A stretch of 64,000 nucleotides of DNA from Phycisphaerae bacterium (GTDB taxonomy: Bacteria > Planctomycetota > Phycisphaerae > UBA1845 > UTPLA1), in assembly GCA_019636475.1 (NCBI GenBank), contig JAHBXN010000016.1, positions 1 to 64,000 on the forward strand, written 5' to 3'. The notes below the pieces were generated by a model. The model was given only the letters and a program-made list of their open reading frames with translations. It searched no databases and was not told the origin of the DNA. The position numbers and the translations under genes are program-made. Positions 9,332 to 19,300 of this stretch are shown piece after piece; positions within the stretch are counted from its first letter, which is position 1, and the number at the start of each line of letters is the position of its first letter.

Positions 9332-10153
9332 ATGAAAATCGCCATGACTCGGACGTTTGCGCAATTCGCGGCATGCCTTCTGCTATTCACCGTCGCCACG
9401 CCGACACTTCGGACTTTCGCGGATCCCAAGGGTGACAAGAAAAGCGATAAGAAGAAAAAGGACGCCGCCCCGGAAAAGAAGCCCCCCGAAGCGCTCGGAT
9501 TCAAAGTCGGCCCGCGCGATGCATCAAAATACGAAATAGACGCAGCCGCCGATGACAACGAAGTAACCTTTACTTCCAAGACCGCGAAGGAAACTTTCGT
9601 CGGCAAAACCACGCAGATCACCGGCTCGATGGAGTGCAAGCCGCGGGCATTGAAGGACGCCAAAGGCAAGTTCGCCGTTGCATGGACCAACCTAGATACC
9701 GGAAAGCCCATGCGCAACCAGCATATGATGGCCGAACCGTGGGTTGATGCCGGCGCCCATCCTGAAATCGTCTTCACCCTCGATAACATCACAAAGATGA
9801 AAGCCATCGACAAGCGGTCCACCCGGCTCAAGTGTACGCTCGTCGGCACTTTCGTAATCAACGGTGCTGAAAAGGAACTGAAAATCCCGGCCACCCTCGA
9901 ATACCGGTTGCCGAAGAAAGCAAACGGAAGCGACACCGACGGACAAAAAGAAGGCGTCCACATCCAGGCCAAGTTTTCGCTCAGCCTCAAGGATTTCGGT
10001 ATCACCGGACGCGGAGTCGGCGACAAGGTTGCGCCGAAGATGCAGATCGATGTCAGCCTGTTTCTTCCGATCGCCGTGGCCGAGTCACCCGAACCGACAC
10101 CCCCGCCTCCGTCCGATCCGCCGCGAGGTCGCACGCGACGGCCGGGCCGCTGA
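9332..10153 (+). CDS. YceI-family exported protein
   Basis: This is a 273-residue protein with a signal peptide (MKIAMTRTFAQFAACLLLFTVA). A Lys-rich linker (KGDKKSDKKKKDAAPEKK) follows, then a YceI-like lipocalin-fold domain from about residue 65 to 250: YEIDAAADDNEVTFTSK, HPEIVFTLDNI, LVGTFVINGAEKELKIPATLEY and KFSLSLKDFGITG. YceI proteins are periplasmic barrels that bind polyisoprenoid-type lipids, but specificity varies. The C-terminus is a proline-rich tail (PEPTPPPPSDPPRG) ending in arginines. GGAG is seven bases before ATG 9332. No operon partner is obvious; the aldehyde dehydrogenase gene starts 170 bases downstream. Confidence 0.8.
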   Translation: MKIAMTRTFAQFAACLLLFTVATPTLRTFADPKGDKKSDKKKKDAAPEKKPPEALGFKVGPRDASKYEIDAAADDNEVTFTSKTAKETFVGKTTQITGSMECKPRALKDAKGKFAVAWTNLDTGKPMRNQHMMAEPWVDAGAHPEIVFTLDNITKMKAIDKRSTRLKCTLVGTFVINGAEKELKIPATLEYRLPKKANGSDTDGQKEGVHIQAKFSLSLKDFGITGRGVGDKVAPKMQIDVSLFLPIAVAESPEPTPPPPSDPPRGRTRRPGR

Positions 10154-10323
10154 GCAATAGATTTTCTGGCAAAATTGCCCCGGACAGGCCGGTTACAGAC
10201 TGGTCCGGCAATTAGCGCCGCGCGCTCCAGGTCGCACGTCCTTGCTGACGCTTGGAACTCCGCCATCGTCGCCCTATCATCCTCACTGATCAGATTTCGA
10301 CTCCAGCCCACGAGGAATCATTG

Positions 10324-11892
10324 ATGCAAGACATCCTTCGCAATCTCGGCCTCGAAGCCATCAACCCCGGCGCATTTAACGGTGAGTGGATGGGGAGCGA
10401 CACCCGGCTCGATTCCATTTCGCCTATCGACGGCTCGCTCATTGGCAGCGTCATGCAGGCGACGCCTGCGGAATACGAGAAAACGGTCGCCGCCGCACAG
10501 CGCGCCTTCGAAACATGGCGGCTCATTCCCGCGCCGAAACGCGGCGAGGTGATTCGGCGCCTCGGCAATGCGCTGCGCGACGCAAAACACGATCTCGGCG
10601 CACTCGTCACGCTCGAGATGGGGAAGATTCGCGCCGAAGGCGAAGGTGAAGTCCAGGAAATGATCGACATCTGTGATTTCGCCTGCGGACTCTCACGACA
10701 GCTCTATGGTCTCACGATGCACTCCGAGCGGCCCGGACATCGAATGTACGAACAGTGGCATCCGCTCGGCGTTATCGGCGTCATCAGCGCATTTAATTTC
10801 CCGGTAGCCGTCTGGTCGTGGAACGCCGCGCTCGCCGCCGTCTGCGGAAATGCGACGCTCTGGAAACCCTCCAGCAAAACGCCCCTGACCGCGGTCGCAA
10901 CCACCCGGATCGCTCAACGCGTCTGCAAGGAATGCGGCGTCGATCCGGCCATCTTCAGCCTCGTCATCGGGCGCGGCGCGACCATCGGCGAGATGCTCAT
11001 TGCCGATCGGCGCATTCCACAGGTCTCTGCCACCGGCTCCTGCCGCATGGGCTACCATGTCGGCGAAGTCGTCGGAAAACGGCTTGCCCGCACCATTCTC
11101 GAGCTTGGCGGAAACAATGCCATCATCGTGACGCCGCACGCCAATCTCGATCTTGCGGCACGAGCCATCGTTTTCGGCGCGGTCGGCACCGCGGGCCAGC
11201 GCTGCACCAGCACCCGGCGCATCATCGTCCACGAAAGTGTCCGAAGCGAACTGACCGATCGGCTCGTCAAGGCCTACAGGCAGGTCAGAATCGGTAATCC
11301 GCTCAACGAAGGCACCCTGATGGGACCGCTCATCGACACCGGCGCGGTCCAGGACATGATGAACGCCATCAACAAACTTCGCGCTGAAGGCGGCGAACTC
11401 CTCTACGGAGGCGACAAGCTCTCCGGGCCTGACTTTCCGGGTGGATGCTATGTCACCCCCGTCATCGCCCACGCGAAAAACGAATTCAGAATTGTGCAGG
11501 AAGAGACCTTCGCGCCGATCCTGTATGTCATCTCTTACGGCACTGCACAAGCCGACGCGAAACATCCCGCTCACTCATCTCTCGAAGAGCTGGATGAAGC
11601 CATTCGATATCACAATGACGTCCCCCAGGGACTCTCCAGCGCAATCTTCACCGAGAATCTGCTCGAAGCCGAAAAGTTCCTCTCCGCGGCCGGCAGCGAC
11701 TGCGGAATCGCAAACGTCAACATCGGAACCAGCGGCGCGGAGATCGGCGGTGCCTTTGGTGGCGAAAAGGAAACCGGCGGCGGTCGCGAGAGCGGCAGCG
11801 ACAGTTGGAAAGCCTACATGCGCCGTCAGACGAACACCATCAACTACACCCGTGAACTGCCCCTGGCGCAGGGGATCCGGTTCGGCGATTAG
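10324..11892 (+). CDS. amaB: ALDH7-type aldehyde dehydrogenase (alpha-aminoadipic semialdehyde dehydrogenase-like)
   Basis: This is a 522-residue NAD(P)-dependent aldehyde dehydrogenase. It has the ISAFNFPVAVWSWNAALA cofactor segment, WKPSSKTPLTA, the active-site glutamate motif LELGGNNAI and the catalytic cysteine in GTAGQRCTSTRR. The C-terminal segment GTSGAEIGGAFGGEKETGGGRESGSD is typical of ALDH7 (antiquitin). ALDH7 enzymes oxidise alpha-aminoadipic semialdehyde/piperideine-6-carboxylate in lysine breakdown, and act on related aldehydes. ATG 10324 is chosen because GAGGA precedes it and the longer frame has no signature upstream. The symbol is given on family grounds; the substrate is inferred. 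A long frame on the opposite strand is a codon-bias shadow. Confidence 0.88.
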   Translation: MQDILRNLGLEAINPGAFNGEWMGSDTRLDSISPIDGSLIGSVMQATPAEYEKTVAAAQRAFETWRLIPAPKRGEVIRRLGNALRDAKHDLGALVTLEMGKIRAEGEGEVQEMIDICDFACGLSRQLYGLTMHSERPGHRMYEQWHPLGVIGVISAFNFPVAVWSWNAALAAVCGNATLWKPSSKTPLTAVATTRIAQRVCKECGVDPAIFSLVIGRGATIGEMLIADRRIPQVSATGSCRMGYHVGEVVGKRLARTILELGGNNAIIVTPHANLDLAARAIVFGAVGTAGQRCTSTRRIIVHESVRSELTDRLVKAYRQVRIGNPLNEGTLMGPLIDTGAVQDMMNAINKLRAEGGELLYGGDKLSGPDFPGGCYVTPVIAHAKNEFRIVQEETFAPILYVISYGTAQADAKHPAHSSLEELDEAIRYHNDVPQGLSSAIFTENLLEAEKFLSAAGSDCGIANVNIGTSGAEIGGAFGGEKETGGGRESGSDSWKAYMRRQTNTINYTRELPLAQGIRFGD

Positions 11893-12013
11893 CCGCCCGT
11901 AACCGGAAACCGTCGCAGCGAGTGATGCGCCAAACCGAGTCCCGCCGATCGGGAAAATTTCCACGCGCCCAGACGCCGCGCCCACTCGATGTGTACGCGT
12001 AGCTCAAAGCGCC

Positions 12014-12439
12014 TCAAACCCGCCGCTTGCGCTCCGCGGTGTCCGGCTTCACCTCGGGAAACGGCGTCTCATCTCGACGCGGAGGAGCCTCGTTCACCAC
12101 GGCCACGATTTCCAGCATCCGAAAGCCGATCAGGAGGTTTACGAGCTGCCCCACAACGAATACGAAATCGTGACGAATCGACGCATAAATCAGCAGAACC
12201 AGCGTTCCGAAGATGCCGAGCAGAATGAGCGGCGCCGGCAGAACCATTCGCCCTCGCCTTCGCGTGGCGATCCACTGACCGACAAGGCAGAGCAGGAACA
12301 GCCCCTGAGCGCTCAGACCCGCAATCACCCAGGGCAATTCCACGCGCGAGCCCGACGTCACGGACTCGCGGAAGTGCGTCAGATCGAATGACCCGAGCAT
12401 CACCCCCGTCCCATCCGATACCGCCAGTGCATCAATCAT
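12014..12439 (-). CDS. LAB_N-domain (lipid A biosynthesis N-terminal) membrane protein
   Basis: This is a 141-residue integral membrane protein with three predicted hydrophobic helices. It matches the LAB_N pattern: WVIAGLSAQGLFLLCLVGQW, then RRGRMVLPAPLILLGIFGTLVLLIYA and HDFVFVVGQLVNLLIGFRML. The Gly-Gln and Gln-Trp pairs and the final GQ...R helix are characteristic. LAB_N proteins often accompany polyprenyl-phosphate glycosyltransferases and lipid-A-type acyltransferases; the biochemical role is unclear. The ATG overlaps the stop codon of the upstream phosphatase gene by one base (TGATG), so translation is probably coupled. The C-terminus is a charged cytoplasmic tail rich in Arg, Pro and Glu. 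Confidence 0.8.
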   Translation of the reverse strand: MIDALAVSDGTGVMLGSFDLTHFRESVTSGSRVELPWVIAGLSAQGLFLLCLVGQWIATRRRGRMVLPAPLILLGIFGTLVLLIYASIRHDFVFVVGQLVNLLIGFRMLEIVAVVNEAPPRRDETPFPEVKPDTAERKRRV

Positions 12440-13080
12440 CAAGGTGCCGCACTCCCGACATCCAGCGATTCGGCGGAACGCCGCGCAAACCGACCGGGAC
12501 GATACGCCTTCAACTGCTCACACACGGCCGATTGCGAATCCGTGTTGAATCCGAAAGAAAGCATTTCTTCCATCGCCCGTTCAACAGGCCAGCCCTGACG
12601 CTCGATCCGATACAGGGCGCACAAAAGCCCCGTTCGATGCCGACCCGCCGAACAATGAACCCAGACCGGTCGTCGCGACGAATCGTCCACCGCGCGGAAA
12701 AATTGCTCGATCTGCTCATCGGTCACAGGCTGGCGACTCTCAATCGAAATGACCTCGACCGACGCGCCGGCCTCCTCGGCGTGCTGCCGCTCGTCCGGCA
12801 CACTTCGGCTGGTGCCCTCGCGCGCGATAATGATCGTCTTCACGCCATATTCAGCAACCATGTGCCTGATCTGCGCCGGCTTCGGTTGGGCCGAACGATA
12901 GAGAATCCCCGCATCCACGATCGCGAAGCGTTTCGGATCACCGTAATAACGCCGACAGAGGGCGTACCCGCCCACCGTACACGCCGCGACCGCGCAAACC
13001 AGCAGCATCAGCGGAATTCGCCGAAGCCGTCGCGCAGCATCCGGCTGTTCATTCGAATTGTTCTCGACAACTTGGCTCAT
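12439..13080 (-). CDS. Membrane-anchored dual-specificity/tyrosine phosphatase
   Basis: This is a 213-residue protein. One N-terminal membrane helix (RIPLMLLVCAVAACTVGGYAL) is followed by a cysteine-dependent phosphatase domain. The P-loop is HCSAGRHRTG (consensus HCxxGxxRT), with Cys as nucleophile. Upstream, FAIVDAGILYRSAQP is the common start of the DSP/PTP-like fold in bacteria. A likely general acid lies in the ISIESRQPVTDEQ loop. Substrates could be phosphotyrosine proteins, inositol phosphates or phospholipid-linked phosphates; the sequence does not decide. It is translationally coupled to the LAB_N membrane protein downstream and lies 85 bases after the ABC permease gene on the same strand. 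Coupling suggests an envelope lipid or glycan role, which is inference. Confidence 0.83.
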   Translation of the reverse strand: MSQVVENNSNEQPDAARRLRRIPLMLLVCAVAACTVGGYALCRRYYGDPKRFAIVDAGILYRSAQPKPAQIRHMVAEYGVKTIIIAREGTSRSVPDERQHAEEAGASVEVISIESRQPVTDEQIEQFFRAVDDSSRRPVWVHCSAGRHRTGLLCALYRIERQGWPVERAMEEMLSFGFNTDSQSAVCEQLKAYRPGRFARRSAESLDVGSAAP

Positions 13081-13165
13081 GCTGACCGATCAGGACGCCG
13101 GCATGGCGTATATCCGACTGCGATTATGGTACCCGGGTCGCACGCCTTCATCAAAGTTGGCGGCC

Positions 13166-14215
13166 TCACCGCGCCCGCCGTCGAAGCAGCACGAGAAAAA
13201 TCGGCACGCCGACCATTGCCGTCACAACACCGGTCGGAAGTGCCGCACTCGATAGCGCACGCCCGCTCGCTGCGCCGATCCAGCCCGGAGCCAGTTGCGC
13301 AATCCAGTCGCACACCGCAAGAAACACCGCACCCGCGAGCGCGGCACAGGGAAGCAGGAGACGACAGTCTCTGCCGAGGATCAACACAACAATCTGGGGA
13401 ACCACCAATCCGACAAATCCGATCGGGCCGCATGTCGCGACCACCGCGCCGGTCGCAAGCGACGCGAACACGATGCATGTCCCCTGCAAATTCGCCACGC
13501 TGACACCGCGCGAAGCCGCGATCTCCTCACCCATCATGTATTGATTCAGTGGTCGCGCCAGGCAGATCAGAACAATCCAGGAAGTCACGAGCAGAGGCGC
13601 GTTCAAAAGCGCGTCGTAGCTGTCAACGCTCACAACCGACCCCATCATCCACCGCACCATGTCAAACGTCTGGCGTTCGGTCGAAACGTACATCACCACC
13701 ATCATCATCGCCGAACAGAATAGCCCCATCGTGACGCCCGCCAGAAGCAGTTCGGTTGTCGTCAATCGCGACAGCCCCCGCGCAAAGACAAACACCGCCG
13801 CCATAACCGCCGCCGCTCCGGCAAACGCGGAGAGTGCCACACCCGATACACCCAGCGCGCAGGCCGTCCATCCCATCTTGATTGCAATCAACGCGCCGAG
13901 CGATCCGCCGCTCGACACCCCCAGCGTGTAGGGCGTTGCCAGCGGATTACGAAACAGAACCTGAAATACCGCTCCACAAAGTCCGAGCGTCGCCCCCGCC
14001 TGCAATGCCAGCAACGTTCGCGGAAACCGAAGACCGAAGGCAATGTTGTAAGTCAGCGAATTCGACGCCGGGTCCAGCCACGACCGCCAGGCCGATGACA
14101 GACCTACGCCACTTTCCGACATCCCCACGCCGGGGCTGATCAAAAGCACCACGACCACCAGTGCCCCGCATGCCCCGATCCAGCCAAAATAGCGTCGCGG
14201 CGTCAATGGCTTCAT
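13166..14215 (-). CDS. FecCD-family ABC transporter permease (BtuC-like)
   Basis: This is a 349-residue multi-spanning protein of the iron-siderophore/cobalamin importer permease family. Hallmarks are LRFPRTLLALQAGATLGLCGAVFQVLFRNPLATPYTLGVSSGGSLGA, the helix pattern of about ten segments, and the C-terminal GPIGFVGLVVPQIVVLILGRDCRLLLPCAALAGAVFL block. The ATG at 14215 overlaps the ATPase stop by four bases (ATGA), indicating coupled translation. It works with the ATPase and binding protein upstream. The binding protein looks BtuF-like, so cobalamin is the favoured substrate, but ferric siderophore is possible. Confidence 0.9.
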   Translation of the reverse strand: MKPLTPRRYFGWIGACGALVVVVLLISPGVGMSESGVGLSSAWRSWLDPASNSLTYNIAFGLRFPRTLLALQAGATLGLCGAVFQVLFRNPLATPYTLGVSSGGSLGALIAIKMGWTACALGVSGVALSAFAGAAAVMAAVFVFARGLSRLTTTELLLAGVTMGLFCSAMMMVVMYVSTERQTFDMVRWMMGSVVSVDSYDALLNAPLLVTSWIVLICLARPLNQYMMGEEIAASRGVSVANLQGTCIVFASLATGAVVATCGPIGFVGLVVPQIVVLILGRDCRLLLPCAALAGAVFLAVCDWIAQLAPGWIGAASGRALSSAALPTGVVTAMVGVPIFLVLLRRRAR

Positions 14216-15036
14216 CGAACAACCGACTCCCCATCTAGTGACTCGGAAATCGGCAACAGAACACGCTCGCCGCTGGAAACTGCCACGGCCAAATCCACTC
14301 GAACGTGGTACACCTGTTCGATCTGTGCAGGTGTCAATACCGCGTCAGGTTCGCCCGCCGCAACGCACCGGCCGTCATCCAGCAGCAGGATATGCGTGCA
14401 GAACCGGCCCGCAAGATTCAAATCATGCGTAACGACCGCCACCAGCGTTCGCGACTGATCCGCCACATTGCGAATCAGCTCGAAAATCGCCAGTTGATGC
14501 TGCCAATCCAGGGAAGCTGTCGGTTCGTCAAGCAGGAGCATCGCCGGTTCCTGGGCCAGGGCGGCAGCCAGATGCACACGCTGAGCCTCTCCACCCGACA
14601 ACGTCGAAAGTCTTCGGCAGGAAAATGCCCGCGTACGTGTCATATCCATGGCACGATTGGCGACCTCACGATCCGCCGAACTCTCAAACAAGCCGAACTG
14701 CCGATGCGGAAATCGCCCCAGGAGCACGACATCCGCGACGGAAAGCGAGAAATCGCTGTCCGGCTGCTGCGGCAATAGCGCGATCCGGCGAGCCCGATCA
14801 CGCGGACTCACGGCGCGCAGATCCTCGCCGTCAAACAGCAGGCGACCGCCAGTCGGCTTCCGAAGACCCGCCATCAGCCGCAGCAGCGTGCTCTTCCCCG
14901 CACCGTTCGGACCGATGATGCCCCAGCACTCGCCCGCGCGAAATTCCGCCCGCAACGGCTGCAAAAAATCCGGCCGCTCCGGAAAACCGTATGCAACGCC
15001 GTCCATCCGAAGAAGCGGTGCCGTTGTGTCATTCAA
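14212..15036 (-). CDS. ABC importer ATP-binding protein (BtuD/FecE-like)
   Basis: This is a 274-residue ATPase. It has Walker A GPNGAGKSTLLR, Q-loop LLPQQPDSDFSLSVADVVLLGRFPH, signature LSGGEAQRVHLA, Walker B MLLLDEPTASLD and the H-loop VVTHDLNLA. I favour a TTG start at 15036: GGAGG lies six bases upstream, inside the last codons of the binding-protein gene, giving an eight-base overlap with it. An in-frame ATG farther upstream would add 13 residues without homology. It powers uptake through the downstream permease. The three genes form one overlapping operon. Confidence 0.9.
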   Translation of the reverse strand: MNDTTAPLLRMDGVAYGFPERPDFLQPLRAEFRAGECWGIIGPNGAGKSTLLRLMAGLRKPTGGRLLFDGEDLRAVSPRDRARRIALLPQQPDSDFSLSVADVVLLGRFPHRQFGLFESSADREVANRAMDMTRTRAFSCRRLSTLSGGEAQRVHLAAALAQEPAMLLLDEPTASLDWQHQLAIFELIRNVADQSRTLVAVVTHDLNLAGRFCTHILLLDDGRCVAAGEPDAVLTPAQIEQVYHVRVDLAVAVSSGERVLLPISESLDGESVVR

Positions 15037-16027
15037 ACGACACCTCCGGATGCAACAGTCCGGCCAGTCGCTCAATGGCGTCCGCGATACGAGGCGACGG
15101 GATCACCAGTTCGGCATCCGTCAGCACATGGATGCGGCCATTCTCCGCCGCCGGAAGCGAGCCCAGCCTGCGCCACTGCTCCGTCACGCGCCGAGCCAGA
15201 GCTTCGTGATCGCCCGACAAAACCGGCATGACTTCCACGATGACCTCCGGCCGCGCAAGCAGAACAGCCTCCAGACTCACTTCGGGATATGCAACCTCCA
15301 GCGATCCAAAAATGTTCTCACCGCCGGCGCGGCGGATCATCTCGTCCACAAATGTGCCCTTGCCGCATGTCGTAACCCGCGACAGCGAATCGACCGGTCG
15401 ATCCGTCGTGAACAGAACGCGAGGCACCGGTCTCCCGGCGACAGTCTGTCGCACGCGCTCAATTCGCAAACGGGTGCGCTCCATCAGCGCCGCCGCCTCA
15501 CGCTCTCGGCCCAGCATGTCGCCCAGTTCGCCAATCGTGCGAAACACGTCGTCGAAGCTGTTCGTCGGATCGTGGTACACGGAGATACCATGAGCGCGGC
15601 ACAGACTCTCCACCGGGTCGATCCGTCCCCGAAGAACAACCAGATCCGGTTCGAGCCGCAGAATCAATTCGAGATTCGGATCGATCAGCCCGCCCACGCG
15701 CGCCGGTTCGGTGCGACCACTCGATTCCTCCCGTGCTGGCAGCCTGCAGAAATCGCTCACGCCGACGAGCGATTCGCCCGCGCCCAACGCAAAAATCATC
15801 TCCGTCGCGTTCGGCGCAATCGCGACAATGCGCGTTGGAACCGTCCTCGGACGGCCGGTCGTATCAAACTCCGAGGAATCGGAACGGCCTTCCGAAGGCC
15901 GATCGCATCCGGCGAATTGCAGGCCGAGCACGAGCAGAGCCGCCGCGCCGGCGGACGAACCCAGGCCAGGCGCACGACTTGTCAAACCAACGATCATTCC
16001 AGCCAATCTTCGAACCACGTCCATCAT
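15029..16027 (-). CDS. BtuF-like ABC transporter substrate-binding lipoprotein
   Basis: This is a roughly 332-residue class III binding protein. The mature domain starts RIVAIAPNATEMIFALGAGESLVGVSDFC and continues GGLIDPNLELILRLEPDLVV, the pattern of cobalamin and iron-chelate binding proteins. The CDYP-like SDFCRLP resembles BtuF. A lipobox (LQFAGC) follows a hydrophobic stretch. The frame is open to 16204 but the upstream part has no signal-like or conserved sequence, so I place the start at ATG 16027; ATG 15997 is equally possible. It presents ligand to the coupled ATPase and permease. I looked for a cobalamin riboswitch in the leader and did not recognise one. Confidence 0.84.
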   Translation of the reverse strand: MMDVVRRLAGMIVGLTSRAPGLGSSAGAAALLVLGLQFAGCDRPSEGRSDSSEFDTTGRPRTVPTRIVAIAPNATEMIFALGAGESLVGVSDFCRLPAREESSGRTEPARVGGLIDPNLELILRLEPDLVVLRGRIDPVESLCRAHGISVYHDPTNSFDDVFRTIGELGDMLGREREAAALMERTRLRIERVRQTVAGRPVPRVLFTTDRPVDSLSRVTTCGKGTFVDEMIRRAGGENIFGSLEVAYPEVSLEAVLLARPEVIVEVMPVLSGDHEALARRVTEQWRRLGSLPAAENGRIHVLTDAELVIPSPRIADAIERLAGLLHPEVSFE

Positions 16028-16355
16028 CGTGCAGCCATACGGACTCGTCGCGCAAAATCCCGCAGACTCGGCGAGATCGGCAGTCTGGAGCACACCCGCA
16101 AAAAAAGATGTGACCTGACCGCCGAATTCTATCACATCCGGCGACTTTCGCTTGTTCCCTGGAAGTCCCCCGGCAGGGTCGGACTGCCCCACCAGCCGGA
16201 ACATTGAGCAAGCTTAGATAAACGGCGAAATTCGAGGCCCGTATCAGCATGAAACGGTGGAACGTGCCTGACGAATCTGATATTGTAAACAGAGCGGCAG
16301 CCGCATTTTGCAGGCCCATGCCGTACATTTCGCGGAACACACGGAGCGGGGAATT
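16028..16355. other. Divergent intergenic region, 328 bases
   Basis: This spacer separates the BtuF-like gene (minus) from the secreted protease gene (plus) and must hold both promoters and leaders. On the plus strand GGAGCGGGG sits just before the protease ATG, and TGACGA ... TATTGT around 16271-16286 is a poor promoter-like pair. On the minus strand I see one GC-rich hairpin (GGGCAG/CTGCC near 16180) but none of the conserved boxes of a cobalamin riboswitch. No convincing small gene is seen. Confidence 0.5.
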
Positions 16356-19300
16356 ATGGACTCAGAAAACATCACACCAAACGCACGCACGCGCCGATCT
16401 CAGAAATTCTGGACGCTTACGACGACGCTTCTTGCCATTGCGATGTTGTCCGGACCGGCCGTCGCCGCGCCCAAGATATACTCCGACCGAACCGATCTCG
16501 CCCCGACTGCGGCGCTGCCGACCTTGCTCGTCGGCCCGATCGACCAGCAAATCGTCCAGGCCGAGGACGTCGCGGCCGAAGCGGTCGGCATGCCGATGCG
16601 CATTGCCGTTCCGTTTCAGGTGGTCATCACACCCGAAAGCGACGGATTCTGGGAAGTTCTCGAAGACGGCACTCAGCTCTGGCGAATGAGAATTGATGCC
16701 GCCGGAGCGGTTCACGTCAATCTCGGTTTCACCCGGTATCACATGCCCGCCGGTGGCGAACTCGTGGTGTTCAGTGAGGATCGAACAGAAATCGTCCGGC
16801 CCTTCACCGACGCGGACAATCAGGATCATGGCCAGCTTTGGACGCCGCTGATCCGCAGCGACGCCGTAATCATCGAACTGCACCTGCACGCCGGCGCCGA
16901 TCGAAAAGAGGTCGCCCTCGAGCTCGGTCAGGTCAGCTACGGCTACCGCGGGTTTAATGCCGGTGCTGTCGTGCTGGCTGAACCGCGATCAGGCTCATGC
17001 AATGTCGATGTCGTGTGCCCCGAAGGCGCGCCTTGGATCAATGAAATCCGGTCCGTCGGCGTCTATACACTCAACGGCATCTGGACCTGCACCGGCGCAA
17101 TGATCAACAACACGGCACAGAATCAGATCCCCTACTTCCTCACGGCCGATCACTGCGGCATCAGCAGCGGCAATGCCGCAACGATGGTTGTCTATTGGAA
17201 CTACCAGAATTCGACTTGCCGCACACCCGGCAGCGCGGCCAGCGGCAACCCGGGCAACGGGTCGCTAAGCCAGTTCACGAGCGGCGCCACCTTCCGCGCC
17301 GATTACAGCACGTCGGACATGACGCTCGTGCAGTTGAATAGTTCACCAAACGCCGCATGGGGCGTGACTTTCTCCGGCTGGGATCGATCTGCCGGAAACC
17401 AGTCCAGCGCCGTCTGCATTCACCACCCCAACACCGATGAGAAACGCATCAGCTTCGAAAACGACCCGGTCACAACCACCAGCTACGGCGGAACCTCATC
17501 ACCCGGCAACGGTTCTCATATCCGAGTGGCAGACTGGGATCTCGGCACAACCGAACCCGGATCCTCAGGTTCGCCGCTTTATAGCCCGCAGCGGCGCATC
17601 ATCGGCCAGCTGCACGGCGGATCCGCCGCCTGCGGCAACAACTTGTCCGACTGGTTCGGTCGATTCAGCGTATCCTGGGCCGGCGGCGGCACCAACGCGA
17701 CGCGCCTCAGCAACTGGCTGGATCCGTCCGGCACCGGCGCGACGACGCTCGACACCCTCGTGCCCGGCGGCGGCACTCCGGTCTGCGGTAACGGCATCAT
17801 CGAGGCCGGCGAACAATGCGACGACAACAACACCACCTCCGGCGACGGTTGCAGTTCAACATGCCAGATCGAGGCGTCGGCCGGTGATGAATGCAACACG
17901 TGCATCACCATCACCGACGGCACCAGCTCCGGATCGACAGCCAACAACACCGGCGCCGGCAATGACACCAGTTGCGGCGGAACTCTCGATGTGATCGACG
18001 AATGGTACTGCTACACGGCCACATGCAACGGAACCGCCACCGCTTCAACCTGCAATCCGGCGACCAACTTCGATACGACGCTCGCGGTCTTCTCATCATG
18101 CGGCGGCTCCGAAATCACCTGCAACGACGATGCCGTCGGATCGCCTGCGGCGTGCAGTCTGGCCGGACAGAATCGCAAATCGCTGGTTACCTGGCCCGTC
18201 ACTTTCGGCGTCACCTATTACATTCGTGTGTCCGGATACAACAGCACATCGGGCACGTTTGATCTGTCCGTGTCATGTTCCGGTGCCAATCCGTGCCCGA
18301 ACGACACCATCGCGAATCCGATCGTCATTCCGGCACTGCCGTACAACGGATCGGGCAATACCTCCTCCTGCACCGACAATTACAACGAGGCATGCGCCTT
18401 CACGGCGACCGGCGGCCGGGATCTGGTCTACTCATACACGCCGCCGGTCAATCAGATCATCAACATCGACATGTGTGCGTCGTCATATGACACCAAGGTC
18501 TATATCTATGCCGGTGCCGTGACACCCGGAACGCCCGTCGCCTGTAACGATGACGGCTGCCCGGGGTCCCCGCCGGCCTCGTACCGATCCCAGCTTACAG
18601 GCGTCAATCTTGTCGGCAGCACGCAGTACTACATCATCGTCGACGGCTACAGCGCCGCCGATTCCGGCGACTACACGCTCGCCATCACCGGAACCAGCAT
18701 TGTCCCCAACGACAATTGCGCGAACGCGACACCCATCGGAGACGGCACCTACAATTTCGACACAACCGGCGCGACGACGGACGGGCCGGATGAACCGGCC
18801 GCGTGCAGTTTCTTCGGATACTCCCAGGTCGGCTCCGACATCTGGTATCGATACACCGCCAGTTGCACGGGAACAGTCTCCATCGGCCTTTGCGGCAGCG
18901 GCTATGACACGAAAGTGGCGGTTTACGGCTCGTCCTGCCCGGTTGCGGAATCGTCCATCGCGTGCAATGACGACGCATGCGGCGATACCACGCGATCCGA
19001 GCTTACATTCGACGCGGTCGCTGGAAATCAGTATCTCATCCGCATCGGCGGATTCCAGTCGGCGGTTGGCAGCGGCGTAATGACGATCAGCTGCTCCGCA
19101 TTCGAATGCACGGTCCCGGGCGACTGCAATGACGGCGACCCATGCACCGCTGATACATGCGTGAATAATCAATGCGTCAACACGCTGATCGATTCCGATA
19201 GCGACGGCACGCCGGATTGCGCCGACGGCTGCCCCAATGATCCGGGCAAGACCGATCCGGGCGCCTGCGGCTGCGGCGTCGCCGACACGGACTCAGACGG

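Noticed and set aside
9226-10311. 361-codon antisense frame over the YceI gene
   Set aside because: No recognised domain, and the opposite strand encodes a protein with signal peptide and YceI pattern.
10693-11574. 293-codon antisense frame inside the aldehyde dehydrogenase
   Set aside because: Shadow of a strongly conserved gene; no signature in the translation.
16028-16355. Cobalamin riboswitch ahead of the BtuF-like gene
   Set aside because: I looked for the conserved aptamer boxes on the minus strand and none is recognisable; only a generic GC hairpin is seen.
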